NCBI GenBank assembly: GCA_014879765.1
Contig: JACSRL010000047.1
Span: 1 to 5,139 of the forward strand
Origin: Anaerolinea sp.
GTDB lineage: Bacteria > Chloroflexota > Anaerolineae > JAAEKA01
DNA length: 5,139 bases
Direction of reading: 5' to 3'
In this document: positions 1 to 5,139 of the stretch, piece by piece
Layout: the number at the start of each line of letters is the position of its first letter
How positions within the stretch are numbered: position 1 is the stretch's first letter
The notes under the pieces: model-generated
The model's input: only the letters and a program-made list of their open reading frames with translations
Database searches by the model: none
What the model was told of the DNA's origin: nothing
Translations under genes and position numbers: made by a program

Positions 1-78
1 GGCTTCACGTGTCGCATTGCAAGCGTAGATGCTACGCGAAGTGCCCGGCGCCTACGGCTGAATAGTTACTGATGCCAT

Positions 79-94
79 ATGTAACAATGTAACA
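79..94. repeat. Perfect tandem octamer (ATGTAACA x2)
   Basis: The octamer ATGTAACA occurs twice head to tail with no mismatch, inside an AT-rich patch (about 60-95) of otherwise GC-rich sequence. On the minus strand it reads TGTTACAT twice. Spacing of 8 bases is less than one helical turn, so it would not place two regulator sites on the same face. It could be a direct-repeat operator, part of a promoter, or chance. The location in a non-coding stretch makes a regulatory role possible but unproven. Confidence 0.6.
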
Positions 95-273
95 TCGCCC
101 TCGGCAGCAAGAAAGCGGGCCACCTCCCAAGGCGTGGGTGCAACATGAATCGCGTTGGCATGATTTCATCCCTCCTGGCGCGCCCGGCTTGGATGGTTGA
201 TGGAACGGTTCCCAGCCTCCTGACCGCGCCAATCTGTGCGAAGTCGGTAGACGCGTTGCGTGAGTTCCGGCGC

Positions 274-315
274 CGGGCGCTTACTGCTGCGTCTGCCGCA
301 GCCCGTAAACGCCCG
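274..315 (-). terminator. Nested 3' hairpin, possible transcript end
   Basis: The outer stem pairs 274-284 with 305-315 over 11 positions. The inner stem pairs 286-291 with 297-302 over 6 positions and closes a 5-nt loop; a 1x2 internal loop separates the stems. Position 280 opposite 309 is a C/A mismatch in a plus-strand RNA but a G-U wobble in the minus-strand RNA, so the fold is complete only in the direction of the operon. It begins 57 nt past the stop of the zinc-ribbon gene. No U-run follows, so it is not a classical intrinsic terminator. It could protect the RNA 3' end, assist factor-dependent termination, or be a dispersed palindromic repeat. Confidence 0.4.
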
Positions 316-371
316 ACACTTGAGCTTCCTTACCATGGGTGCGAGCCTTCGCATCAGCGCGCCCAGCATGC

Positions 372-1136
372 CTACAACGGCTTTTCTGGATCTGCGCTTT
401 CACCATCAGCTTCGGCTGCTGGCGCACCACGCTGCAACGGATCCGCATCGCTGGCTGCGACCGTGGGCTCCAGCACAGACGCCAGGAGTGTGTCCAGTTC
501 GTCCCATGCTTCCGGTTGATCCGGCGTATCGGGATTGGGTGGTTCAGGCTGCATCTGAGATGGATACAGCTCTGCGGCCATCACAGGGACTGACTGCGGA
601 ATCTCGAAACGGCCTCCGCATTGCAAACAGAAGTTGGCTGTAGCGACTGCCTGCGCGCCACACTGGGGGCAGTACTTCACGCCTGTCGCTGCAGCCATCG
701 GTTGCACTGGCAACGGAGCCGCGGCGGCTGGCGGTGAAGCAGGGGGAGCCGCCAGCGCCGCCTGGGAAGCGCGCGTCTCGGACACCGGAGCCGCATCGGG
801 CACGAACTGATAGTGGCAGAAATGACAGACCAACGCACCGCTGTTGACCCGCTCCGCGCAGCGCGGACAGACCTTGGTCGTTTCTACCACCTGTTGGGCT
901 GCTTCGTTGTTGACGCGCTTCGCCACCTGGTATGCATCGTAGATCGACCAGATCCAGACTGCCGGCCAGGTGATAAAGCCAACGATAAGCCCCATGAGCA
1001 ATACGTTGACAACCTGGACCGCAATGATGATGACCCCTTTGACGACCTCGCCGTTGTAGATCTGGCCGACACCTGAGATGAGGAAACTCAGAATCGCGGC
1101 CAGGGTCGGGTTTTTAGACAGTTGTTGAGTAGTCAT
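372..1136 (-). CDS. TM2-like membrane protein with two zinc ribbons
   Basis: This 254-residue protein has a TM2-type head (residues about 8-75): a first membrane segment at 10-27 ends in a GVGQIYNGE turn, followed by KG, a second hydrophobic stretch at 33-66, and an IYDAYQVAKRVN tail. TM2 domains are small two-helix modules of unclear function. Two zinc-ribbon motifs follow: C90/C93 with C104/C107, and C156/C159 with C170/C173. They are separated by an Ala/Pro-rich linker (about 113-150). The C-terminus (about 196-254) is acidic, proline-rich and probably disordered. The ATG start has an excellent ribosome site. The gene follows the CAP gene after 113 nt on the same strand, so it is either the operon's last member or has its own promoter. 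The TM2 and zinc-ribbon reading is firm; substrate or partner is unknown. Confidence 0.9.
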   Translation of the reverse strand: MTTQQLSKNPTLAAILSFLISGVGQIYNGEVVKGVIIIAVQVVNVLLMGLIVGFITWPAVWIWSIYDAYQVAKRVNNEAAQQVVETTKVCPRCAERVNSGALVCHFCHYQFVPDAAPVSETRASQAALAAPPASPPAAAAPLPVQPMAAATGVKYCPQCGAQAVATANFCLQCGGRFEIPQSVPVMAAELYPSQMQPEPPNPDTPDQPEAWDELDTLLASVLEPTVAASDADPLQRGAPAAEADGESADPEKPL

Positions 1137-1249
1137 GTCTTTCCTCCAAGGTGCTCCGAAATCGCTGAGATATGGACGATGTGTACACTGTATGGAACTC
1201 TGCTAATCGTATGGGATCGCTATCGATAGGCTGCCTCCTTTCGCAACGC
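1137..1249 (-). other. Intergenic gap between CAP and TM2 genes
   Basis: This 113-nt gap is the only real spacer inside the cluster. In transcription order it holds AAAGGAGG (1234-1241), a 10-bp perfect palindrome CTATCGATAG (1220-1229), the 8-bp palindrome GTGTACAC (1181-1188), and the ribosome site of the next gene. I see no convincing -35/-10 pair, so whether a promoter lies here is open. The palindromes could be operators, but both are short enough to be chance. Confidence 0.5.
1142..1147 (-). promoter_or_regulatory. Strong ribosome binding site of the TM2/zinc-ribbon gene
   Basis: GGAGGA on the minus strand lies 5 nt before the ATG at 1136. It is the best Shine-Dalgarno match among the starts in the window and fixes this start. 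It suggests independent ribosome loading, unlike the coupled genes upstream. Confidence 0.8.
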
Positions 1250-2347
1250 TTAGTCGGCGTCGATCATCACTATCGAAGATGCCGTCAGCACCTGCTCATT
1301 CTGCACAGTGACAAAAACCCAGATGTGGTAGAGGCCAGGCTGGCCGTTGAAGTCCAGGATAGCGCGCGTGTGGAAGCGGCCGCCGTCCACCGTGGTGCGC
1401 GGTGCGCTGAAGAACTGCGCCGCCGATTGGTAGCTGCCGGTCGCGTCCAACTGCTCGATGGTCATGGGCGACGGGAAAGGCTCGTAGGCCAGGTTGATCA
1501 GCGGATCCGTGGCGCCGGCCAGCAGCCGGCCGCTGATCTCCACCTCCGCGCCGACCGGCAGCTCAGCCGGCAGCGGGTCCAGCTCCACATAGCGGTTGAC
1601 GAACTCCTGCACCAGGCGCAGCTCGCCAAGCTCCGGGCGATAGGCGATGCCGATGCCCACGTGGGTATGGGCGGGGTCCAGGATGTTACGGCGGTGGCCG
1701 GGGCTGTCCATCAGGCCCAGGTGGGCATCCAGGATGCGCTGCGGCCAGTCCAGGATCGGCGCTGGCTGGCCGTTGCCGGTGCGCCAGGTCATGTGGATGT
1801 TCTCGAACACGGCGTCGGTCATGCCGGCATCCAACGCGGCCCGATGCTCTGGCCCATAGCCAGCGCGGTTCCAGTGGCTGAAAAACGGGCCGCTCAACAT
1901 GTCCTCGGCGTGGGCCTGAGCCACCGCGGCCGCCGCAGGGTCCCAGACGACCGGCGCCAGGCCGGCTTCGCTGCGGCTTTGATTGATCAAGTCGAGCGCG
2001 CGCGACAGGAGGCCATCGAATCCCGGTGGGAGCAAATTCGAAGACACGGTCGGCGCGGTTGTGACCGTGGGCGTGGACACAGGCGGTGCGGGTGTGGCTG
2101 TATCGAGGGCAGGTGCGTCGGCAGATAGGGTCTCCATCGGACGAGCGGTGGGCGACTCACCCGCGGCCGCGGTCGTTGCCAAGGCTGAAGACGCCCCTGC
2201 CGGTGGCGGTTGATCCTGCCCGCGGCCAAACAACAGCCAGCCCAGCAGAATCCCTGCGGCAAGGACCACCCCAGCGCCAGCCATGAAGAATAACGGCTTG
2301 CGCGAAGCCTGGCTGGAACCCTGGTGACGCGGCGGGTAAGACCTCAC
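1250..2347 (-). CDS. Membrane-anchored CAP/SCP-domain protein
   Basis: The protein has 365 residues. A basic N-terminus leads into one membrane segment (about 19-40), read as a signal anchor. A Pro/Thr/Ala/Ser-rich linker (about 44-105) precedes a CAP (SCP/PR1-like) domain at about 112-252. Family hallmarks seen are the INQSR helix, AHAEDM, SHWN with H158, FEN with E182, and SPGHRRNIL with H218, then a GIGI strand. The two histidines and E182 match conserved cavity residues of the family. Bacterial CAP proteins are mostly extracytoplasmic and their biochemical role is generally unsettled. The C-terminal 105 residues (about 260-365) look beta-rich and Ig-like, but I do not recognise the family. 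The GTG start overlaps the upstream stop by 4 nt (GTGA) and has AGGGG 7 nt before it. An ATG at residue 22 falls inside the membrane segment and is less likely. Confidence 0.92.
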   Translation of the reverse strand: MRSYPPRHQGSSQASRKPLFFMAGAGVVLAAGILLGWLLFGRGQDQPPPAGASSALATTAAAGESPTARPMETLSADAPALDTATPAPPVSTPTVTTAPTVSSNLLPPGFDGLLSRALDLINQSRSEAGLAPVVWDPAAAAVAQAHAEDMLSGPFFSHWNRAGYGPEHRAALDAGMTDAVFENIHMTWRTGNGQPAPILDWPQRILDAHLGLMDSPGHRRNILDPAHTHVGIGIAYRPELGELRLVQEFVNRYVELDPLPAELPVGAEVEISGRLLAGATDPLINLAYEPFPSPMTIEQLDATGSYQSAAQFFSAPRTTVDGGRFHTRAILDFNGQPGLYHIWVFVTVQNEQVLTASSIVMIDAD

Positions 2348-3024
2348 GAGCCAACCCCTGGCGTCCCAATGGCATGGGCGCTGCTGGTTGGATCAGCCGG
2401 AGCCTGCGGGACAGCGGCCGCCACGCCGCGCCACTCACGCCACACCAACACCAGAAAGTGCGGCAGGAAGGTCAACAGCGCCATTGCCATCATGCAGGAG
2501 AGCATCATGGTCACCGGCTCCATGATGCTGAAGGGTTCGATGGCGGCCGCGCCAGCTCCTCGGCCAGCAGTCAGCCAGGCCATCACGCCACCTGAAGCCA
2601 TGATCTGCGCGCGCAACAAAACAGGGCCGATCAGCCAGGCAATGGCCAGATAGACCACGCTGACATCGCGGCGTATGGCCAGAGCAACGATGGCAAACCA
2701 ACCGGCGAACATCATGTACAACGCGCCCAGCATGGCTATAGCGGCGGCTGTGCTCTGGCCGGCTTCGTTGAGACCAAAGGCGACGATGCGCGCCAGGCTA
2801 TAGATCACCCAGAAGACCAATACACTGCGCCATTGCGCGGCCAGTTTCACGTGGCGGAACAACAAAAGGATCTCGCCCAGAAACACAAACAGCAGCAATA
2901 AGACACCCAGCAGATCAAGCGCGGCGACCATGGATACGATCAGCAGCAGATTGCAGAGCAAAAAGCCGCTCCACAACAGGACGGTGCCAAGGAGTACGAA
3001 TCGTTTGCGGTGTTGTGGGTTCAT
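2344..3024 (-). CDS. Six-helix membrane protein, function unknown
   Basis: I do not recognise the family. The 226-residue protein is almost wholly hydrophobic, with likely helices at about 9-30, 32-56, 67-84, 93-117, 121-140 and 168-195. Basic residues at the N-terminus (RKR), at 57-66, at 118-119 and at 196-199 fit a topology with both ends in the cytoplasm. The last 30 residues are Ala/Pro/Ser-rich and probably disordered. I see no catalytic or metal motif. The ATG is joined to the protease stop as TGATG (one shared base) and lacks a good ribosome site, so it is probably translated by reinitiation. An in-frame GTG at 3045 would add 7 residues and overlap the protease by 22 nt, also without a ribosome site. 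Its place between protease and CAP gene suggests a partner of one of them; that is inference. Confidence 0.85.
   Translation of the reverse strand: MNPQHRKRFVLLGTVLLWSGFLLCNLLLIVSMVAALDLLGVLLLLFVFLGEILLLFRHVKLAAQWRSVLVFWVIYSLARIVAFGLNEAGQSTAAAIAMLGALYMMFAGWFAIVALAIRRDVSVVYLAIAWLIGPVLLRAQIMASGGVMAWLTAGRGAGAAAIEPFSIMEPVTMMLSCMMAMALLTFLPHFLVLVWREWRGVAAAVPQAPADPTSSAHAIGTPGVGS
2355..2359 (-). promoter_or_regulatory. Ribosome binding site supporting the GTG start of the CAP gene
   Basis: AGGGG on the minus strand lies 7 nt before the GTG at 2347, within the end of the preceding gene. Together with the GTGA stop/start overlap it favours the GTG over the internal ATG at 2284. Confidence 0.5.
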
Positions 3025-5009
3025 CAGTAGGAAGCTATCAACCACTCATGGAGCCGAACGCCGCACTTCGGGCATGTAGCGCCCAACTCAAAGTCGCCGG
3101 CCACCGCTGCGCCGCAGCCACAACGCCCAGCCCAGCGGCCGCGGGCCAGGAAGTAGGCGACCGCGCTCACGGCCAGGATGATCACGCCGAGGCCTATGCC
3201 GGCTATAGCCTTGGGCGTCAGTGTGTCGTAAACCCAGGGAAAGAAGATGTGGCTTGTGACCGGAACCACCACCAACAACAAGCCCAGCAACAACACCGAT
3301 GTCTCGGCGAGCCAGACCCGCCGCACCCGGCTGCCCAAGCCATACCAGGTCAGTATGCGCCGTTTCAGTGCTCCATCCAACCACAGGAAGCTCAGCAGCG
3401 CTGCCGGCATGACCACAGCAAAGTAGACCAGCGGCGTCAGGATGTGCCACAGAATGAACTGTCCCCAAGTGATCTCGACCCCCATCAGCCGCGGCAGGTC
3501 GTCGCCGGCGACGCCGGCCAACGCATATATCCACAGATCGATCGCCGCGCCCCAACCTTCCGCATTGGTAGCCTGCGCCAAGAGCGCCGCCGGCAGGTCT
3601 ATCAAGTAAGGGGTCAGTTTGATCGCTGTGTACAACAGGACCAGACCCAGCACGGCTGGCCTCAAGCGCAGACCTCGGCGACGACCAAGACACCACTGGG
3701 GCAACAGCCACAGGCTAAAGACCACAAAACCGGCCGCGAAGGCCAGATGGGCGCCCGGCTGATAGATCAAACCAGCGGTCAGCGCGCCGCGCAGGATCAG
3801 TTCCAACATCACCACTGCCAAACCGGCCGAGACGGCCATGGAACGCCAAGAGCCGAAGACCAGGTGTGGAGAGGCCAGGCAGTCCTTGCGCACCTGATGA
3901 TCTGGGTGATTAGCAAACTGCGGCGCCACAAACGCCTGATAGATGGACTTGAGACGTGACCAGTCAAAGGAGAAACGCTTAGCATTGGGCGTTGCTGGGC
4001 GCAATGACCCCAACGTGTGCAGCGCGAGACCGGCTCTCACGGCCTTTGCGCTGCCCACCAATGCGGCGGCGCGGGCGTCAGCATACAGTTCACGCACACG
4101 CAGCAAACGCCGCCAGAAGAGGCCAAACAACACAAACCCGCTGATGATAAATGGCAGATAGGCCGACGTGTGGAAGAGCAGGAAGGTCGCCCAGATCGAT
4201 GGATTCTGCTCAGGATCAGCCAGACGAGCGAAAATCGCCGGGTTCTCCTGTTCCAACAACGGCAGCACCCAATCCAAATCCGGCGCCGGCAGGCCGGGCA
4301 GCAGGCCGGCCCAGAACTGCTCCAGTTGGTCCCAAAAGGCCGGCTGCAACACCTCAGGGCTGACGTCGATGATAAACAACGAGAGGCCGACGCTGATCCA
4401 AAGATTGGCCAGCATGACCAGGATCATCATCTTGAGCAGGCTGTAGGAGAGCCACATCATGGAGAGGTCGCGGTTGAGGAAGTGGGCCAGCTCATGCGCC
4501 AGAATCGCGCGCACCGATAGCCGTCTCTCATGCTTGGCGCCCTGCAAGCGGTCGCTCAACGCCATGACATTCTTCTGCCCCATCCCAATATAGCGTTGAC
4601 GGCCTGTGCCAAAGGCGTGGATCCCCAAAGGCGCCGAGCGAAGTGTGACCAGCGGCGACGGACTGTTCCCCGCCAGATCGATCAACTCGCGTTGGATGCT
4701 TTCCGCGGCTTGCCGCGTCTGTGTGTCCGCTGGCTCTTCGGCAACCGACGCAGCATCAAAAGGCGCCAGACGGTGGCGTCGCAGCCAAACGCCCGGCCGG
4801 CGCAGATAATCACGCAGCGACAACAGGGTGAAGCCCAACACCATGGGCGGCCACCACATCTGCGAACCAGGCAACATGCTGGCAAAGACCGCCCCCAACA
4901 CCACCAGGGCGATCAAGCCAAAGAGAATCGCCGTGAAGCTGGGCAAGGCCAGCACATTGAGCTTGGGCAGAGCTTCAGAGATCGCTGGCTCCTCTGCCGG
5001 CTGGCTCAT
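3024..5009 (-). CDS. M48-family integral membrane zinc metallopeptidase with C-terminal zinc-ribbon motif
   Basis: A 661-residue protein of the HtpX/Ste24 (M48) superfamily. Two N-terminal membrane segments (about 25-47 and 51-67) precede the catalytic region. HELAH at 172-176 supplies two zinc ligands and the catalytic glutamate E173, followed by NRD (179-181). The third ligand is probably E307 in RELYADARAA, and a conserved-type HP follows at 368-369. Between HELAH and E307 lie a membrane segment (183-215), a loop of about 55 residues and another segment (273-299). From 388 to 622 there are about six more hydrophobic helices. The tail has C630, C632, C646 and C649, a small CxC/CxxC metal knuckle. 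Related enzymes cleave membrane or misfolded proteins; the substrate here is unknown. The long multi-helix tail and cysteine knuckle make it larger than plain HtpX, so I give no gene symbol. The start overlaps the upstream stop (ATGA) with a good ribosome site. Confidence 0.93.
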   Translation of the reverse strand: MSQPAEEPAISEALPKLNVLALPSFTAILFGLIALVVLGAVFASMLPGSQMWWPPMVLGFTLLSLRDYLRRPGVWLRRHRLAPFDAASVAEEPADTQTRQAAESIQRELIDLAGNSPSPLVTLRSAPLGIHAFGTGRQRYIGMGQKNVMALSDRLQGAKHERRLSVRAILAHELAHFLNRDLSMMWLSYSLLKMMILVMLANLWISVGLSLFIIDVSPEVLQPAFWDQLEQFWAGLLPGLPAPDLDWVLPLLEQENPAIFARLADPEQNPSIWATFLLFHTSAYLPFIISGFVLFGLFWRRLLRVRELYADARAAALVGSAKAVRAGLALHTLGSLRPATPNAKRFSFDWSRLKSIYQAFVAPQFANHPDHQVRKDCLASPHLVFGSWRSMAVSAGLAVVMLELILRGALTAGLIYQPGAHLAFAAGFVVFSLWLLPQWCLGRRRGLRLRPAVLGLVLLYTAIKLTPYLIDLPAALLAQATNAEGWGAAIDLWIYALAGVAGDDLPRLMGVEITWGQFILWHILTPLVYFAVVMPAALLSFLWLDGALKRRILTWYGLGSRVRRVWLAETSVLLLGLLLVVVPVTSHIFFPWVYDTLTPKAIAGIGLGVIILAVSAVAYFLARGRWAGRCGCGAAVAGDFELGATCPKCGVRLHEWLIASY

Positions 5010-5139
5010 GATGCGCCCTCTCCCTGCTGGCCAGCCAACAGCATGGCCTGCAGGCTGGTCGACAACAATGTCGCCAACTGCTCGATCTGCACGTCATTCA
5101 TGCCAGCCAAGCGCGCCTGGAGCGTCAGCCACTGGCGCA
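5006..5139 (-). CDS. C-terminal end of an unidentified protein (partial)
   Basis: Only the last 43 codons are in the window; the start lies beyond the right edge. The frame reads RQWLTLQARLAGMNDVQ and continues to a TGA at 5008-5006. It is Leu/Gln/Ala-rich and looks like amphipathic helix, with no motif I recognise. The reading frame is supported by being open to the edge and by its TGA overlapping the protease ATG by 4 nt (ATGA), the usual junction of coupled genes in this cluster. The other two minus-strand frames hit stops within this stretch. It is probably the next upstream member of the operon. Function cannot be assigned. Confidence 0.65.
   Translation of the reverse strand, partial: RQWLTLQARLAGMNDVQIEQLATLLSTSLQAMLLAGQQGEGAS
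5017..5025 (-). promoter_or_regulatory. Ribosome binding site of the M48 peptidase gene
   Basis: AGGGAGAGG on the minus strand ends 7 nt before the ATG at 5009 and lies within the last codons of the upstream gene. It supports the ATG that forms the ATGA overlap. Confidence 0.7.

Larger units (their letters stand above)
1..371. other. Intergenic region without a supportable gene
   Basis: These 371 bases follow the stop codon of the last gene of the leftward cluster. I find no protein gene in them. The short frames on both strands lack a well-placed ribosome site plus a recognisable protein. The region holds a 6-bp hairpin with a 3-nt loop (23-28 with 32-37), an AT-rich patch with a tandem octamer (79-94), and a large nested hairpin (274-315). 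There is no tRNA cloverleaf and no rRNA-like stretch. It is most simply the trailer of this operon joined to the leader of another gene beyond the left edge. The identity and strand of that gene cannot be told from here. Confidence 0.6.

Noticed and set aside
66..161. Minus-strand 31-codon frame (MPTRFMLHPRLGRW...) with GGAGGG 8 nt before its ATG
   Set aside because: The ribosome site spacing is good, but the frame is very short, its product has no recognisable feature, and one such match is expected by chance in GC-rich DNA.
177..230. tRNA-like stretch: complementary ends (GGCGCG with CGCGCC), internal short stems and a trailing CCA-like end
   Set aside because: It is only about 54 nt, lacks a T-loop consensus and an anticodon arm, so it cannot be a normal tRNA.
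267..276. Perfect 10-bp palindrome CCGGCGCCGG
   Set aside because: It overlaps the foot of the nested hairpin and is common in GC-rich DNA; I do not count it as a separate site.
166..369. Minus-strand 67-codon frame starting 2 nt after the stop of the TM2/zinc-ribbon gene
   Set aside because: The position would suit a small last operon gene, but there is no ribosome site, the product is Arg-rich without features, and the frame contains the strong nested hairpin at 274-315.
145..519. Plus-strand 124-codon frame across the left intergenic region
   Set aside because: It runs deep into the TM2/zinc-ribbon gene on the opposite strand, has Ser/Ala/Arg-rich shadow-like composition and no ribosome site.
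1172..2128. Long plus-strand open frame of 318 codons opposite the CAP gene
   Set aside because: It is rich in Arg, Gln, His and Val with no domain, and lies opposite a gene with clear CAP motifs. It is an antisense shadow of GC-rich coding DNA.
3015..3959. Plus-strand open frame of 314 codons opposite the M48 gene
   Set aside because: The product is Gln/His/Arg-rich low-complexity sequence without a ribosome site or motif, while the opposite strand encodes a proper membrane enzyme.
4281..4315. Clustered GCCGGC/GGCCGG words resembling a short repeat
   Set aside because: They fall in a Gly/Leu/Pro-rich loop of the M48 protein and follow from codon choice in GC-rich DNA.
1..5139. CRISPR array, insertion sequence, integrase or attachment site
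   Set aside because: There is no spaced repeat series, no terminal inverted repeats, no transposase or recombinase frame, and no target-site duplication visible.

Overview
The window comes from a GC-rich bacterium. It is about 93% coding, and every gene I can support is on the minus strand. SD-like sites precede three of the four complete genes, and start/stop overlaps join most of the genes, so this is a bacterial operon. The mix of an M48 membrane protease, a CAP protein anchored through a Pro/Thr/Ala-rich linker, and small zinc-ribbon membrane proteins would suit a Chloroflexota-type genome. That is a weak impression from content and style; I saw no marker gene.

In transcription order (right to left) the layout is as follows. 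(1) The last 43 codons of an unidentified gene lie at 5006-5139. (2) A 661-residue polytopic M48 metallopeptidase with a C-terminal cysteine knuckle lies at 3024-5009. (3) A 226-residue six-helix membrane protein of unknown function lies at 2344-3024. (4) A signal-anchored extracytoplasmic CAP/SCP-domain protein lies at 1250-2347. (5) A 254-residue TM2-type membrane protein with two zinc ribbons lies at 372-1136. The first three junctions are ATGA, TGATG and GTGA overlaps, which points to tight translational coupling. The fifth gene follows a 113-nt gap and has its own strong Shine-Dalgarno site, so it may be the operon tail or separately controlled.

The left 371 bases hold no gene I can support. 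They contain a strong nested hairpin (274-315), 57 nt past the last stop codon, whose pairing is better on the minus-strand transcript. This is plausibly the 3' end structure of the operon. They also contain an AT-rich patch with a perfect tandem octamer (79-94) that may belong to the control region of a gene beyond the left edge.

None of the three recognisable families gives the cluster an established pathway. As an inference, the genes look like an envelope module: an integral-membrane protease, a membrane partner, an anchored extracytoplasmic CAP protein and a TM2/zinc-ribbon protein. The zinc-ribbon motifs in the first complete gene and in the last gene would probably both face the cytoplasm. 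Nothing here proves a defence, secretion or mobile-element system.
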